Shown here one piece after another: positions 43,853-55,996 of a DNA stretch of 64,000 bases. The DNA is taken from positions 11,869,443-11,933,442 of the forward strand of contig NC_041815.1 in the NCBI RefSeq assembly GCF_900964775.1, written 5' to 3'. The notes beneath the pieces were generated by a model. That model did no database searches and was not told the origin of the DNA. It saw only the letters and a list, made by a program, of their open reading frames with translations. This DNA comes from Scleropages formosus (Eukaryota; Chordata; Actinopteri; Osteoglossiformes; Osteoglossidae). A program made the position numbers and the translations under genes. Position 1 is the first letter of the stretch; each line of letters opens with the position of its first letter.

Positions 43853-45226
43853 TTTTCGTCCGGAGATTGTGTTCCAACTACCGGGGGATCACACTCCTTA
43901 GCCTCCCTGGGAAAGTCTATGCCAGGGTACTGGAAAGGAGAATCCGACCGATAGTCGAACCTCGGATTCAGGAGGAGCAATGCGGTTTTCGTTCTGGCCG
44001 TGGAACACTGGGCCAGCTCTATACCCTCACTAGGGTGCTGGAAGGTTTGTGGAGTTTGCCCAACCAGTCCATATGTGTTTTGTGGACCTGGAGAAGGCAT
44101 TCGACCGTGTCCCTCGTGGCATCCTGTGGGAGGTGCTTCGGGATTATGGGGTTCAGGGCTTGCTGTTACGGGCTGTTCGTTCCCTGTATGACCGGAGCAG
44201 GAGCTTGGTTCGCATTGCCGGCAGTAAGTCAGACCTGTTCCCGGTGCATGTTGGACTCCGCCAGGGCTGCCCTTTGTCACCGATTCTGTTCATTATCTTC
44301 ATGGACAGAATTTCTAGGCGCAACCACGGAACGGAGGGTGTCTGTTTGGTGGCCGCGAGATCTCGTCTCTGCTTTTCGCGGACGATGTGGTCCTGCTGGC
44401 TTCATCAAGTCAAGACTTGCAGCGTGCACTGGGGAGATTTGCAGCCGAGTGCGAAGCGGCGGGGATGAGAATCAGCACCTCCAAATCCGAGGCCATCGTT
44501 CTCAGTCGGAAAAAGGTGGATTGCCCCCTCCGGGTTAGGGGGAGTTGCTCCCTCAGTGGAGGAGTTTAAGTATCTCGGGGTCTTGTTCACGAGTGAGGGA
44601 AAAATGGAGCGGCAGGTTGACGGACGGATCGGTGCGGCGTCCGCAGTAATGCGGTCATTGTACCGGTCTGTGTGTGGTGAAGAGGGAGCTGAGTCGTAAG
44701 GCGAAGCTCTCAATTTACCGGTCGATCTACGTTCCTACCCTCACCTATGGTCATGAACTCTGGATCATGACTGAAAGAATGAGATAGCGGATACAAGCGG
44801 CAGAAATGAGTTTCCTCTGCAGAGTGGCTGGGCGCACCCTTAGGGATAGGGTGAGGAGCTCAGTCACCCGGGAGGAGCTCGGAGTAGAGCCGCTGCTCCT
44901 CCGCATCGAGAGGAGCCAGTTGAGGTGGCTTGGGCATCTGTTCCGGATGCCTCCTGGACGCCTCCCTGGGGAGGTGTTCCGGGCTTGTCCCACTGGGAGG
45001 AGGCCTCAGGGCAGACCCAGGACACGTTGGAGAGACTATGTCTCCCGGCTGGCCTGGGAACGCCTTGGGGTTTCCCCAGAGGAACTGGAGGAGGTGTGCG
45101 AGGAGAGGGAAGTCTGGAGGACTCTGCTCGGACTGCTGCCCCCGTGACCCGGCCCCGGATAGCGGAGGAAGATGAATGAATGAATGAATGAATGAATGAA
45201 TGAATGAATGAATATTTTCGTCCGGA
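43853..45226 (+). mobile_element. Rex3 (RTE-type) LINE, 5'-truncated, 12-bp target duplication
   Basis: Translations in several frames give the Rex3 RT: NYRGITLLSLPGKVYARVLE (about 43880), FVDLEKAFDRVPRGILWEVL (about 44080), LRQGCPLSPILFIIFMDR (about 44250), an FADDVVLLASS box (about 44380), and a C-terminus through GRPRTRWRDYVSRLAWERLG (about 45010). At least three frame breaks occur. The tail is (GAAT)n at 45173-45212. TTTTCGTCCGGA at 43853-43864 and 45215-45226 is the target-site duplication. Confidence 0.88.
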
Positions 45227-45984
45227 AGTAGAAGGCGGATTCAATTGCGGAGCACACAGGAGTTTGAGGGACAGGACAGGAACCGTGGTCGGGGACAGGC
45301 GTGGGTCTTCGTACTGCAAATGTCGTTTATTGGGAAATCCAGAATCGTTGTCGGTGAATACAGGCGATAGGTCAAACACAAAAACACGGATCAAAACACA
45401 GGAAGGTAGGGGTCACGGGAGAAGGAGTCGGGCGGGTGGACTGGGAACAAGGATGAAAGCGAGGAGCAGGCTGACTCAAGCAAGTGCGCTGGCTGGGTCG
45501 GCGAACAAGGTTCCATGTCCTTCTCTGTTTGTTTTTGCCTTATATCTTGCCAGGTCCAGGTGCATCTGATTATGGTGATGGCATGGGTGTGGCAAAAATA
45601 CACAACAATTACTGGGATTCCTAATACAGTGAGCAAAATATACAGAAATTAAAATTGAGAAAATGTCAATTATTGGTTGCATAAATTATCACCCTCTCTG
45701 TGTCCTGCCCTCTTCATACCTTCCATGTATAATCTGACAGACAGCTAAATTGCTCAGACATTACTGGGTTGGACACACTGTATCATTAATAGTTTTCAAA
45801 TGAGAGTTCAAACAAAAGCCCAGATTGGGGAAACTGAAGAGGACTGAAATGAAAAACAAGGTAATCTTTTCTGTAAAAACTAGCTTATATACTAACTTTT
45901 ATACCCCATCAGTTATGACAGTCAAGCAGTAGGATGAGCACAAACTAGAGTATATAATAGAATGACTGAAGTGGTGTCCAATTG
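45227..45984. other. Degenerate repeat-like and non-coding DNA
   Basis: 45230-45600 looks like an old dispersed repeat ('ggaaccgtggtcggggacag', 'tcgtttattggg', 'ccaggtccaggtgcatctga'), but I cannot name its class. 45600-45984 shows nothing. Confidence 0.35.
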
Positions 45985-46155
45985 GGGGGTGCGGTGGCGC
46001 AGCGGGTCTCTGGTGGGTCTGGGGTTGGAGGCCCCTTGGGGTGCCTTGTGACGGAATGGCGTCCCGTCCTGGGTGTATCCCTCCCCCTCCAGCCTTGCAC
46101 CCTGTGTTGCCGGGTTAGGCTCCAGGGGCATCAGACAATGTGTGTGCGTGTGTTG
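45985..46155 (+). repeat. SINE-1 copy, internally deleted
   Basis: The head 'gggtgcggtggcgcagcggg' is followed by a shortened body and a short TG tail. No clear target duplication. Confidence 0.8.
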
Positions 46156-46189
46156 TTTCAAACTGGCAAAGACTGTATCCTTTCTGAAG

Positions 46190-46605
46190 GATAAGTTAAG
46201 GCTGGGGTTAGGGTTCGAGCTAGGGTAAGTGCTGGAGCCAGGCAAAGGGTTTCAGCTTTTTGTGGGGCCGGCGCTGTGGTTTGCGCTTCAGCTAGAGTTC
46301 AGCTCTGAGCTAGGGTTAGGGCTGGAGATAGGGTCAAGGCTCCAGCTTGGTCTATGGCTGGAGATAGGGTTAAGGCTGGAGCTAGGGTTAGGGTTCGTGC
46401 TAGGGTAAGTGCTGGAGCCATGCTAAGGGTTTCAGGTGTTCGTGGGGCCGGCGCTGTGGTTTGCGCAGCAGCTAGAGTTCAGCTGGGAGCTCGGGTTAGG
46501 GCTGGAGATAAGGTCAAGGCAGGAGCTAGGGTCAGGGTTCGAGCTAGGGTAAGTGCTGGAGCCAGGCTAAGAGTTTCAGGTTTTTGTGGGTGCTGACTTA
46601 GTACG
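46190..46605 (+). repeat. Minisatellite of GGAGCTAGGGTTAGGG-like units
   Basis: Short units such as 'gctggagctagggttagggt' are arranged in a higher-order pattern. The block 'gttcg.gctagggtaagtg' recurs at 46213, 46393 and 46537, that is after 180 and 144 bp (both multiples of 36). Several units contain TTAGGG. An open frame across 46354-46596 (RVRARVSAGA...) is a by-product of the repeat. Confidence 0.85.
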
Positions 46606-46755
46606 AAGAGTGATTTCTAAACGGTTTTTAACCTACATTTCATGGAGGCATGGCATTTAGGATAATTCATTTAAAAAATTTTACACATGAACTGAATGGA
46701 GTCCATTTTTTAAATCTAATTCCTTCTTGAAACAATCCATTTGTTTATCCTTCAG
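46606..46755. other. Non-coding flank of an exon-like segment
   Basis: Nothing recognised. Confidence 0.4.
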
Positions 46756-46859
46756 CCATTACCGAGGTAGAATTTTCTGAACACCAACACAGAGAGCTTC
46801 CTTCAGGGCTGTTAACTGATATCAGCAAGGGCAATGTGTGTTATTCTTTCAACTTCCAG
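46756..46859 (+). other. Exon-like open segment with splice signals, unknown gene
   Basis: Preceded by 'tttatccttcag' and followed by the donor GTAAGG. The only open frame spans all 104 bp (two bases, then 34 codons): ITEVEFSEHQHRELPSG followed by LLTDISKGNVCYSFNFQ. I do not recognise the protein. No neighbouring exon was identified, so a chance pairing of sites remains possible. Confidence 0.3.
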
Positions 46860-48072
46860 GTAAGGGAACTATTTTAGAATCTTACTTACATGTGGTGTTT
46901 ATAACCTATGAATCACTAGCATATAAATTACAGCATCAAACCCACAGTATATCCATTGATTTCAAATTTGATTTTATTTCTTTCACTCCATCACTTGCAT
47001 ATTCCCTTTGACAAGCAAATGTGTTTTGCTCGGTAAAAAGTGAGTTAGGGTTTCTCACTAAGGCAGATACTGGTTTGCCAATAGTAAGCACCCCTTCTTT
47101 ACATACTAAATACCTAAATAATGACTATATCATAACTATAATGATTGTTCAGTTACAGCATGCAGTTCCATATTGCATAGTTAAGTCTGTATACAGACAT
47201 GCGTACCGTTATATACCAAGGAGTGGCTAAAATAAACACTGAAGGAATTTAAGAAAACCCAACTGAAATGGACTGTAGAACCACTTCTTGGGTCAGCTGA
47301 AATTAAATCCCAACCACTGTACCACAAACATGAGTGCTTTGTTCCAGTATGCACTGGACCATTTGAGCACTGGTTCTGTTTAGTGCTGGAGGAGTTGGGG
47401 TGTGTCTTTTTTGATCGCTTGACTTCAATGGACATGCGTCACTGGGCTTTGGTACCATATATACTGTAGTGCAATGTGTCTTGTAACTTTAACATCCCTC
47501 TTCATTTGCAGCAGTTAGACTGTTTCTTCCTCGACATTGTGTATACGTTGCTGGAATTACTGTGTATTCCTGTAAAAAAGAATTATGAGGGCATTAGGTT
47601 TGTGTTCATTTCTGGGATAACAGGTCAACCTGAACAATTTATTATTGGGTTGTGAAAACGATGGATTTTTAAAAATTTTATTTTAGCCATTTTAAATTCA
47701 ATATAATTTTAATGTTTTTTTGTAAAATTAATACAATAATTTACAGTAAGGTTTACAGAATAGTTTTATATTTATTATAGCTTTATCTTGGGTTTTTACC
47801 AAATCTTACCAACAAATAAATCAAGAGATGTTTGTATTAAGATTTTAATTTAAGTCACCCACCTGGTGACTTAGTAGTAAAATGACTTGGGATTTGCGAA
47901 CAAATTGAGTCATAGATTTGCAGTCCCAATTGTGTTCTTGTGGCTGAGCAGCCAGGGCATTTACTTGCTGCACCGGTATAAAAAAATAATATATAGCCAA
48001 AGCAGTATGGGTCCTTATTTGAACAAAGGCTGTACTCTTGTTTTTTTATTTTTTTTTTTCACGAGGGGGGTT
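46860..48072. other. AT-rich non-coding stretch
   Basis: Expected to contain the last rab34 exon, but none with a C-terminal CC prenylation motif was found. No repeat recognised. Confidence 0.45.
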
Positions 48073-48078
48073 ACTCAC

Positions 48079-50426
48079 GGACAACATCTCCAACACGTCT
48101 GGATCCACTTTTCTCCAGCTCGGCCAGGACATTCGCCTCAAAGGACAGTGACGCCACTCGGAAAAAGAACTCCCTCACGTTCTCACCTGTGGCGTAAGCA
48201 AGCACGGCCCTATTCACTGTGCTCCTTAAATCATACTTGTGCACTTTGAAAGATGCTATACGGATAACCCATACCAAAAGGAAACAAGCTTTATGAATGA
48301 ATTTGTTCAAATTAGTGCCATTGGTCCTCATGAGGAAGGCCTGCATTCTAAGTTAAGGATTCTAATAGCCTGTGGTGTCTAAGTCACCCACCTGACAATG
48401 CAGACACTGCCCAGTACTCTGCCTTCATTTCCTCTGCCAGTTTCACTGCATCCTGTTCAATCTGGGAGTACTGAGCAGGAGACTGGAAAAAGAGCAGAAA
48501 ATAATTATGCCTGGCAGCTTTGACAGTTTTAAGTAAAGCACAGGAAGAACCTGGGGGCGCACGTACACTGAGGTCTTTTTTTGTACCAACAAGAAACAGA
48601 AGCACGCTGGATGGGTCATTCTCCTTCATGGCGTCCTGCAGCCACTGCCTGCGCATCAACACAGAGACAGGCAGGTGTGCCACTGAAGACATTACCTTCC
48701 ATAGAACTTGTCGTCAAAGCACCAGGTAACAGACACTCTTGCCATACCTTGTATGGTCCAAGGAGGCTACGTCATTGACATCAAACACAATTATGACAGC
48801 TGTGGGCGAGAGTAAAAAAAAAAAAGAAAACACATATGGGTTGTGAAACCACAAAAATACACACATCATCTGAAACTGCTTGTCCCATGCAGGGGTCGCA
48901 GGGAGCCAAACACAGGGCATGAGGCTGGAGGGGGAGGGGACACACCCAGGACAGGACGCCAGTCCATCGCAAAGCACCCCAAGCTTGACTTGAACCCCAG
49001 ACCCACCGGGCAGCAGAACCCAGTCCAACCCACTGCACCACCACACCCCCGGCACCACAAAAATCTTATGACTAATATTATGACATTTCCTTTTCCAGGA
49101 ACAGATCAACTTTCTCTGCAGTATTAGTCTACACATCAAAAAGGGTCTTTCCATACCCTGAGCTCCTCTGTAGTATGTGGAAGCAATGCACTTGAACCTT
49201 TCCTGCCCTGCTGTGTCCCACCTGCAGAGGAACATTGTGAGAAGGGTGAGTAAGAGAGGGGTGCAGGGTGGACGTCACACTCTTCAACCACTCACACTGC
49301 ACTTACAGCTGCAGACTGAATGGGACGCCCAACACCTCAAACCTCTCCATCTCAAAGTCCACTCCAATGGTCGCCTTGTAGTTCTTATCGAAGGTGTCCT
49401 TGCAGAACCTGACAAGAGAGTGTGAATAATTTGTTTAAAGCACTGCAACACCTGTTCTTTTAAAGATCCTAACCTGTTCATTTCCTTCTCCATTCTATGT
49501 ACATCATTTGAAGAACAGCCAGCATTTCCTATAATAATTAACTATAAACTGTAATCTGCAAGGGAAATGTTTGGATCACTTGTGTGTTGATCCTCGAAAA
49601 CCACTCATTAACTTTCAGATAGCCTATTCATAATCATTTTCATTAAAATACTGCAACACTGGATTTTGATCAGGCCATAGATGTTTTCACCATCTGACGC
49701 TGAGTCAAATGCTTACCTATTAATCAGACAGGTTTTTCCCACTGCCAGATCACCCACGACAATGACCTTTGAGATCTTAAACCTGCTGGAAGACCCACAC
49801 AAGGAAGGAAAGTGGTGCTCACATTGGTGAAACCGTACATCTGTCCATCAGTGCCAATCGTGCACCCTCCAAAACTGTGATCAAGGTCCATGCAGGTGTC
49901 TTTGCAGGCCTGAGAAGGTACTCTTGTAGCAAGCCTCACCCCACTGTGCCAGTTTTGTGCTCCTGACAAGCAGTCTTCACCCGGGAGTTGAACTCATTTT
50001 TGGTGTGCAGAGCAGCTTCTTTAGTGAAGGGCTGGAAGAGGAGAAGAAATCCATTTTGGCCCTTATCTGATTACAAATGACTAAATAAAATGGACCAAAT
50101 TGAGTTTTAAAAGAAAATTCCATCAGGTGGCCTTCCCACTCTCAACATCAACTACTGATGGGATCACAGAGAGCATGATGGGAGGGATGTGCAGGCACTG
50201 TGAGTCAGGAGGCCTAGGAAGGGGGATGGGGCGGCTAGGCATGTCTGGACTCGAAGTGCTGTCCCTCTGTGTGAGGCAAGGCATTCCAACAGCTACACAT
50301 TAAACCAGCGTAACAGAGGAGGAACTAAGGCCGAGAAAGTCTGAAGGTTGTGGCCAACGAGCAGAGATGTACCTGGGGTAACTGGGCGACGACACGGTCT
50401 CGTCTTACAGGAGGTAGAACGCTCAT
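48079..50426 (-). CDS. rab34: Rab34 small GTPase, eight exons, C-terminal exon not found
   Basis: Minus-strand coding exons: 50426-50373, 50031-49940, 49782-49717, 49408-49307, 49221-49157, 48799-48748, 48648-48567, 48482-48392 and 48186-48079 (nine segments in all, phases consistent). Start MSVLPPVRRDRVVAQLPQ resembles mammalian Rab34. G1 is GDLAVGKT, G3 is WDTAGQERFKC, G4 is the TKKD of LLFLVGTKKDLS, and the G5 region is WAVSALSGENVREFF. EANVLAELEKSGSRR and VGDVVR close the visible part. RAB36 fits less well. Rab34 acts in Golgi/lysosome positioning and primary cilium formation. The last segment ends with the donor GTGAGT (48078-48073); the final exon with the prenylated cysteines is not seen down to 46860. 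A SINE-1 sits in one intron. Confidence 0.93.
48848..49064 (-). repeat. SINE-1 copy in rab34 intron, 11-bp target duplication
   Basis: ACCACAAAAAT at 48848-48858 and 49054-49064. It has almost no TG tail and is shortened around 48905. Confidence 0.9.
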
Positions 50427-50851
50427 GGTGGGACACTGGTGGAGACACGGAAGAGTGAAGATAACCCCACATAACTACAGGAAAAAGCATCCACGAAGGA
50501 CAGCCTGCATATAGAGCACCATCACTGAAGCATGTTCAACTATTTTACTGAGAGTGTAAGCAAGAGACAGAGGAACCACTGAGTATGTCATAAAGGTTCC
50601 TGCTAGTTACAGCTCTTTATTGATGGGGAACATGGGGTTCACCCATCTCTTTCTCTAACTTCTGTCCTGCTTGTTCTCAGTCTTCACTCCTTTTCAGTGT
50701 CAGTACCATTTGCAGTAGAGCTTGCTGTAACACACAGCAGAGCACAACATCCCCAGCAACACACACCAGTCAAACCACTGGCTGCCTCCTCAATGCAACT
50801 GTGAAATGGGATGTTTTTACCAACACTGCCATTTCAGAAGGCCTGTCTATG

Positions 50852-51066
50852 CATTTAGATTTATTAATGTAGCTGACACTTTTCTCCAAAGCAACTTACG
50901 CTGTTAAGGTCACAACTATTACATGCTTACAATCATTTATACAGCTGGGTAACTTTACTGGAGCAATTTAGGGTAAGTACCATGCTCAAGAGTACTATAG
51001 CCAGAGGTGGGGATCAAACCTACCGGGTCCAAAGGCAGTAGCACTAACCACTACCAGCTGTCCCAT
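50852..51066 (-). repeat. SINE-2: tRNA-like head plus L2-type tail, near full length
   Basis: Minus-strand order: head 'gacagctggtagtggttagt' with B box GGTTTGATCCC, body 'agtactcttgagcatggtac', then the tail seen inverted as 'cttttctccaaagcaactta'. Copies of the same kind lie at 56596-56815 and 63690-63908. The head-body-tail order identifies a SINE that parasitises an L2-like LINE. Confidence 0.8.
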
Positions 51067-51204
51067 TAAGCTATGAGATGTAATGTTAAAAAGTTTTTCT
51101 TTTTTCTTCCAAATTCCAGAATCACCTCTGATTTATATATGCACATCCGTCGAGTTTAACTGTAAAAATTGTCAGTGTTCTTTTATTTACATCACCACGT
51201 GCCC

Positions 51205-51392
51205 TGGTGGGGAGAAGGTAGCACAGTCAGTGGCTTGCACTCAAACTCAAAGGACTCAGGTTCAGATCCCACCACCTTCTGCTGCACCCTTCGAGCATGG
51301 TACTTACTCTGAACTCATACAGAGTAAAATGATCCATGAATCACTGTAAATAGCTGTACAGAGAAAAATGCCAGCTAAATAACTGTAGCCTA
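51205..51392 (+). repeat. SINE-2-like copy, diverged
   Basis: 'ggtagcacagtcagtggctt', B-box-like GGTTCAGATCCC and a later 'gtacagagaaaaatgccagc' match SINE-2 order with many changes. Confidence 0.45.
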
Positions 51393-51399
51393 AGAGAAA

Positions 51400-51975
51400 C
51401 TGAAAAATTACACTCAAGATTTAGTTGACTGGTGGTATAATTATTCTGATGAGTTCGCGGGTCCAGACACTCAGTGTTACTTACAGTAAATAAATCTGTT
51501 AAGTGAGTAAATCTTTTAAGAAAGGAAAGCTAAGGGTGGCCCGCTGGTCAGGGCTGGACAGCAAAGCACGGTTAGCTACAGTAAGTAAAAACAGAAGTGA
51601 GGTGACCATGATCATCATGTTAAGCCGCATTTTTAGAACAGAATCGACCACAAAACATCGCCCAGGAAAAGTGTGCGACCGCTTTGCTTTAGTTTAACAT
51701 CCATCGCCCACGCGGCGCAGTGAGGATTTCACGGGAGGGGGGTAACTGTAAGTTATTGTACAGAGACTTCTTCTTCACATAACAGCGCATTGTTACATAC
51801 ATACAGTTCGCCTAGAGCACAGAGAACGTTATTGTCGTTACACTGCTGGTCCACGTTTTGTACACATCATGATCATGATGATCGTGACCTAACCGTGCTC
51901 GAGACGATTCTCGATGACGATGTAGAATTGATTAATCGGAACACCTCAGTCAGAAGAGAAAAATAAACACTGCGA
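51400..51975. other. Upstream region of rab34, no exon recognised
   Basis: Includes palindromic 'gatcatgatgatc'. No repeat or coding exon. Confidence 0.4.
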
Positions 51976-51981
51976 ACTCAC

Positions 51982-52482
51982 GTTAAGTTGGACCAACTTG
52001 TTTTTAGCGAACGAACCCGACACAGTCCCTTTCAAACTTCACTCATGCTGCGTACAGTACAGGCCAGGTAGAAAAAGCCCCTTCACAAATTCCGATCCGC
52101 GGAAGTGATGAATATTTACAGACATGATGACTTCGATTACGGAAAGCACTGCAGCGAATCAGCCCAAAATTCTCACGTTAAAAACAGCGATGGTCCCGAA
52201 GTCCAAGGAATGCAGATGGTCTGGGGGGATTTCATGGAGGTCCGTCTGGCGTCATCATGTGTGCTAAACAGAGATTAACGCACAGAGTCCGCCGTCTCAC
52301 TGACTCTCTTTTAAATGAATGGTATGAAGCTAAAGCAAGAAGACAATCCCGCAAACGAGGACCTCTTACATGATTTTTCCCCCTTTCTCTTTACGTAACG
52401 CTTCTTAGTGTTCACTTCTTGTTCTTCATGTAAAATGCCTGCCTAAGAAAGCAAAATAGTTCTGTGCAGTTTAACGTCCCGT

Positions 52483-52521
<39 letters not shown>

Positions 52522-52650
52522 AGGCATGGTGACCGCAAATAAAAAAGCGCAAAAAAACTTTATATTAGTACTACATGTTCCATGAGCCTCTTCGTCACCT
52601 GACTAATTTACATATTGTATGCGCACGTGCGGTTTCCTTTTAAAAGATGG
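51982..52650. promoter_or_regulatory. Candidate shared promoter region between rab34 (-) and a short ORF (+)
   Basis: A minus-strand donor GTGAGT (51981-51976) follows sequence that could be a non-coding rab34 first exon. At the other end, aaaagATGGCG at 52643 is a good start context on the plus strand. Between them is moderately CpG-rich DNA and a 33-nt A run (about 52488-52517). This is an inference from layout. Confidence 0.35.
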
Positions 52651-52775
52651 CGTCCGTGAACAGAGCTGCGGAGATATGTAGCAGTGAAGAGTTTACTTTT
52701 ATTATGTCAAATAAAATAATGGAACTGGTTGATACAGTTCAGCATATCCCGAATAAATGTCCTTTCCAGACATAG
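52647..52775 (+). CDS. Short ORF or first exon of an unrecognised gene, 42 aa
   Basis: MASVNRAAEICSSEEFTFIM followed by a second half ending NKCPFQT and a TAG. The start context is strong and it sits opposite rab34 in a possible divergent promoter. I recognise no domain, and no donor is evident, so this may be chance. Confidence 0.25.
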   Translation: MASVNRAAEICSSEEFTFIMSNKIMELVDTVQHIPNKCPFQT

Positions 52776-55700
52776 GAAATAATGATTATCGAGACTTGTT
52801 TGTAGTTTGTGGTGGTGAAATTCGAAGAATTAGATGCGTAACTTTGTCAAAGTCGTGGATGGCAGATTTTTTTCTTTTTAGCAGCGGTACCATTATGATT
52901 ATTACTTGGGCAAAAAGTGAAGAAGAATTCTCAGATTCAGATTCAGTTGTTACAGTAGGATATTAAGATTGAGATTTGCCCAGGGTGCATATTCTGCTTT
53001 TTAGATAGCAAGCCTTTAAAAAATGACACATTTGCATAGGTTAGTTCTAAGCGAGGCACTTAAGTCTTAAGCTTTAGTTGAGTTTGTTCGCATCATTTAG
53101 TTTTGATTTTATATGAAGCAGGTTTTTCACTCTGGTCCTTATAACCCCTATCTTGTTTAGTTTTTCAATGCTTTTGTATTTAATTATGGAAACATTAGTC
53201 CGGCATGTTGCAGCAAGGGGAGGGAATATGCCCCCCTAGCTACTGTGCGCAAAAGCTCCGACATCTAGTTGCTGTACCTCCCTGCCTAGTTACCATACAC
53301 AAACACCTTGCTGTAGTTGCCATGCCGTTTTCCTAGCTACTGTACACAAACATTTACATGTATTTGCATTGGCTCCTTCCTTTTTACTGCACACAAGTAT
53401 CTGCTTCTGGTTGTCATGCCTACTGATTGCTTATGAATCCCCCAATTACTTTGAACCCTTGGTTCACAGTGAGAAGAGGCAGACTGACTGAAAAAGATAG
53501 AACGCAATAGAGGCAGCAATTAAGAAGTTCTGACATTCTGTTGCCTGTTTGGCTTCGTTCCGCTTTTCCCCATACCATGTTGTTCTCTGGCGTTTTACCG
53601 ATAAGTATCGTAATTTGGAAAAATGTACTACAATGGTCATTGGTCATATAGTTTTTTATAATAACTGTTTTGTAGTTATGGCAGCAAACTCATTTGAGAC
53701 AGTATGAAGGCCACATAGAGAATTTCAGACTGCTCAAGGAAGAAAGTGGATTAATTAACCCAGGGGGTTACAGAACATGACTGCACAAAAAAGAATGACC
53801 GCCTCCTCTGCCTGCACCTCCCTGTCTGTCTAAGAACAAAACTTAAAACTCTTTCACAGAGTCTTACCTTCTTCTAGAGCATCTTTGTAGGATATTCCCA
53901 GGGACGCTTTGACTGTGAATTAAATGTACAGCCATTCCACCCACATACATTTATTATGCAAATATGATTGGATTGAAGCTTCCTGGAACAGAATTCACTC
54001 AGCCATTTGAAACACTTACAAGGAAGTTTGACTTGTCCCATTCTATTTTTTTGTTAAACCACAATCCAGATTCTTTTTTAATGAAGTTATGGAACTTATG
54101 CTGATTACTCTTACATACTTATCAAGGAACTACATTTTGATAATATGATTTATGCCCAAAGTTCACTCTATAAAGATGCTGATGACCAAAGTGTTTAATA
54201 TACCGTATTTGTCTACCGTGAATGAAATCATAGAACTTATTAGCATAATAGGTTTCCAGACACTTAGAGATACTTTTTGTGTTGTGAAAATAATTTCTGC
54301 TACAGAATAAATAAGTGGATAAAAGTATGAAATCCTAGAGGACTTTTTGATTGGAGTACTTATCTAAATAAGCAAAACATTAACAAAAAATCAGGTGCAA
54401 TACTAGTTTATAAAGTTCATTCATTCATTTATTCATTCATCCATTCATTAATACAATTTTGGTTAATTTTTAGGAATTTATAAATAAATTAAACATTCAC
54501 TGCAAAGCAAGCCTTTCCTAAGTTGTCCAACCTGCACAAATTTGGTTTCACAAGACTGAAAAAGTCTCCTGCACTAATGGTTTTGGTTCATCATACACAG
54601 CAGTTCCCAGGACAAAGGTTGAACCTCCTTCTCCTAGAAGAGCCTGGTACTGCCCCTACACAGCACCACGTGTTAAATTCCACTAGGGAGCAGCATATTC
54701 TCGGAAAATAGTGTCTGGCCCATGTTGTATTTGTATCTTCTAATAATCAAGATTCCTATAAAATCGGGAAAAGAATTTGTTCTTGTCTCAAGATGTTTTT
54801 GAATCATCATGATGTGGATCATATTTCATATTTCTAGCTTTATATTAACTTGGAATATACTTACAAAGCGACAACATTGAAAATTATTTAAATGCCTTCT
54901 TGCAACCATTTGACTAATTCTAGTTCTCTGGGGAATGTTGGCAGACTGGGTGGTTGCTTAGATAGTATAATTAAATGTTGGTAGAATGTGGTCTGTACAA
55001 AGTGAATGTGATGTTTGCAGCATTCATTTCATCAAGTTCTACCACATACTCTTCAGCTTTCTGGAGCCCTGCAGTAATAAGCCTTCTGGATCTATTGCCT
55101 CCCAATATGGGACACCACTGGACAAAGGAGAGGTCAAGGTGGGGTGGTGGTGGGTTTGCACAAAACAGCACATGCAGGAGCGTGAAGGTTACGGGAGATT
55201 TATAAGCGATGTGTACATGATTGACCGCTGGGTGTGTGCACCAGTTTGTTCTAATATTCCCTTCCCAGAATTAAATTTTCACAAAACATAACTCATAAAC
55301 ACGTAGCTAAGTCATGTCTTTGTACCACCTTCATTTTGAAAAAGTTACAGTACAAAAATTGTTCTTCATTAAAATGTTTTTATGTGTAGTGAGATGGTAA
55401 GGTTTGTCAACTCCAAAACATCTTGAAGGTATTTTAGTATACATGTAAACCACGTCTCTCTGTCACATCCAGTGTGAGATGAAGAGTTTGTGGGGCTATT
55501 TTAAGTGTGGTGATTTCACAAGCTGGCAGTCCTTCAACCACTTGGGCTTCATGCAGACAATACTGGTGCTGAGACGGTAAGGCCAAGTGCCATAGCCTCA
55601 CTTGTTCTTGAACTGCCTCTTTCTCTTTCATTCAGGCCTCCATTCCAAAGCGGAAGTTCCAGAGCCTAGTGACACTTGGCACCAGGGCCATCAAACTGTG

Positions 55701-55996
55701 TTGAAGACCGAGTTATTGTCCGTTTGTTAGTCCGCCACACGCAGACTTGGGATATACTTCTGGACTTGGCAAAGATTAGTTGACGTGTAACGCAGGTGTT
55801 CTGAAAGTACTGGAGGTGGTTGAGGGCGAGATGCGTACAGTAGGTGGTTTTCACAGGGGCAGTGGACAGGACATGAAGGCATGGATTCAAAATAATGCAT
55901 AGGTAATGTGAGACAGAACTCTCGACTCCCTGTATGAGAATGCAAAACAAGTCCAGAAGCCAGAACACAACCAAAAACATCAAAATAATTGTTGCG
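52776..55996. other. Intergenic DNA between rab34 and tlcd1
   Basis: AT-rich. (ATTC)n-like repeats at 54420-54450; the 3'UTR of tlcd1 probably occupies the last few hundred bases (minus strand). No RPL23A- or NEK8-like exon seen. Confidence 0.5.

Noticed and set aside
46354-46596. An Arg/Val/Ala-rich protein
   Set aside because: It is the minisatellite read in one frame.
46190-46605. A true telomere or chromosome end
   Set aside because: TTAGGG occurs only within longer degenerate units, and genes continue on both sides.
55434-55631. A 65-residue minus-strand protein downstream of tlcd1
   Set aside because: It lies in the likely tlcd1 3'UTR and shows no recognisable motif.
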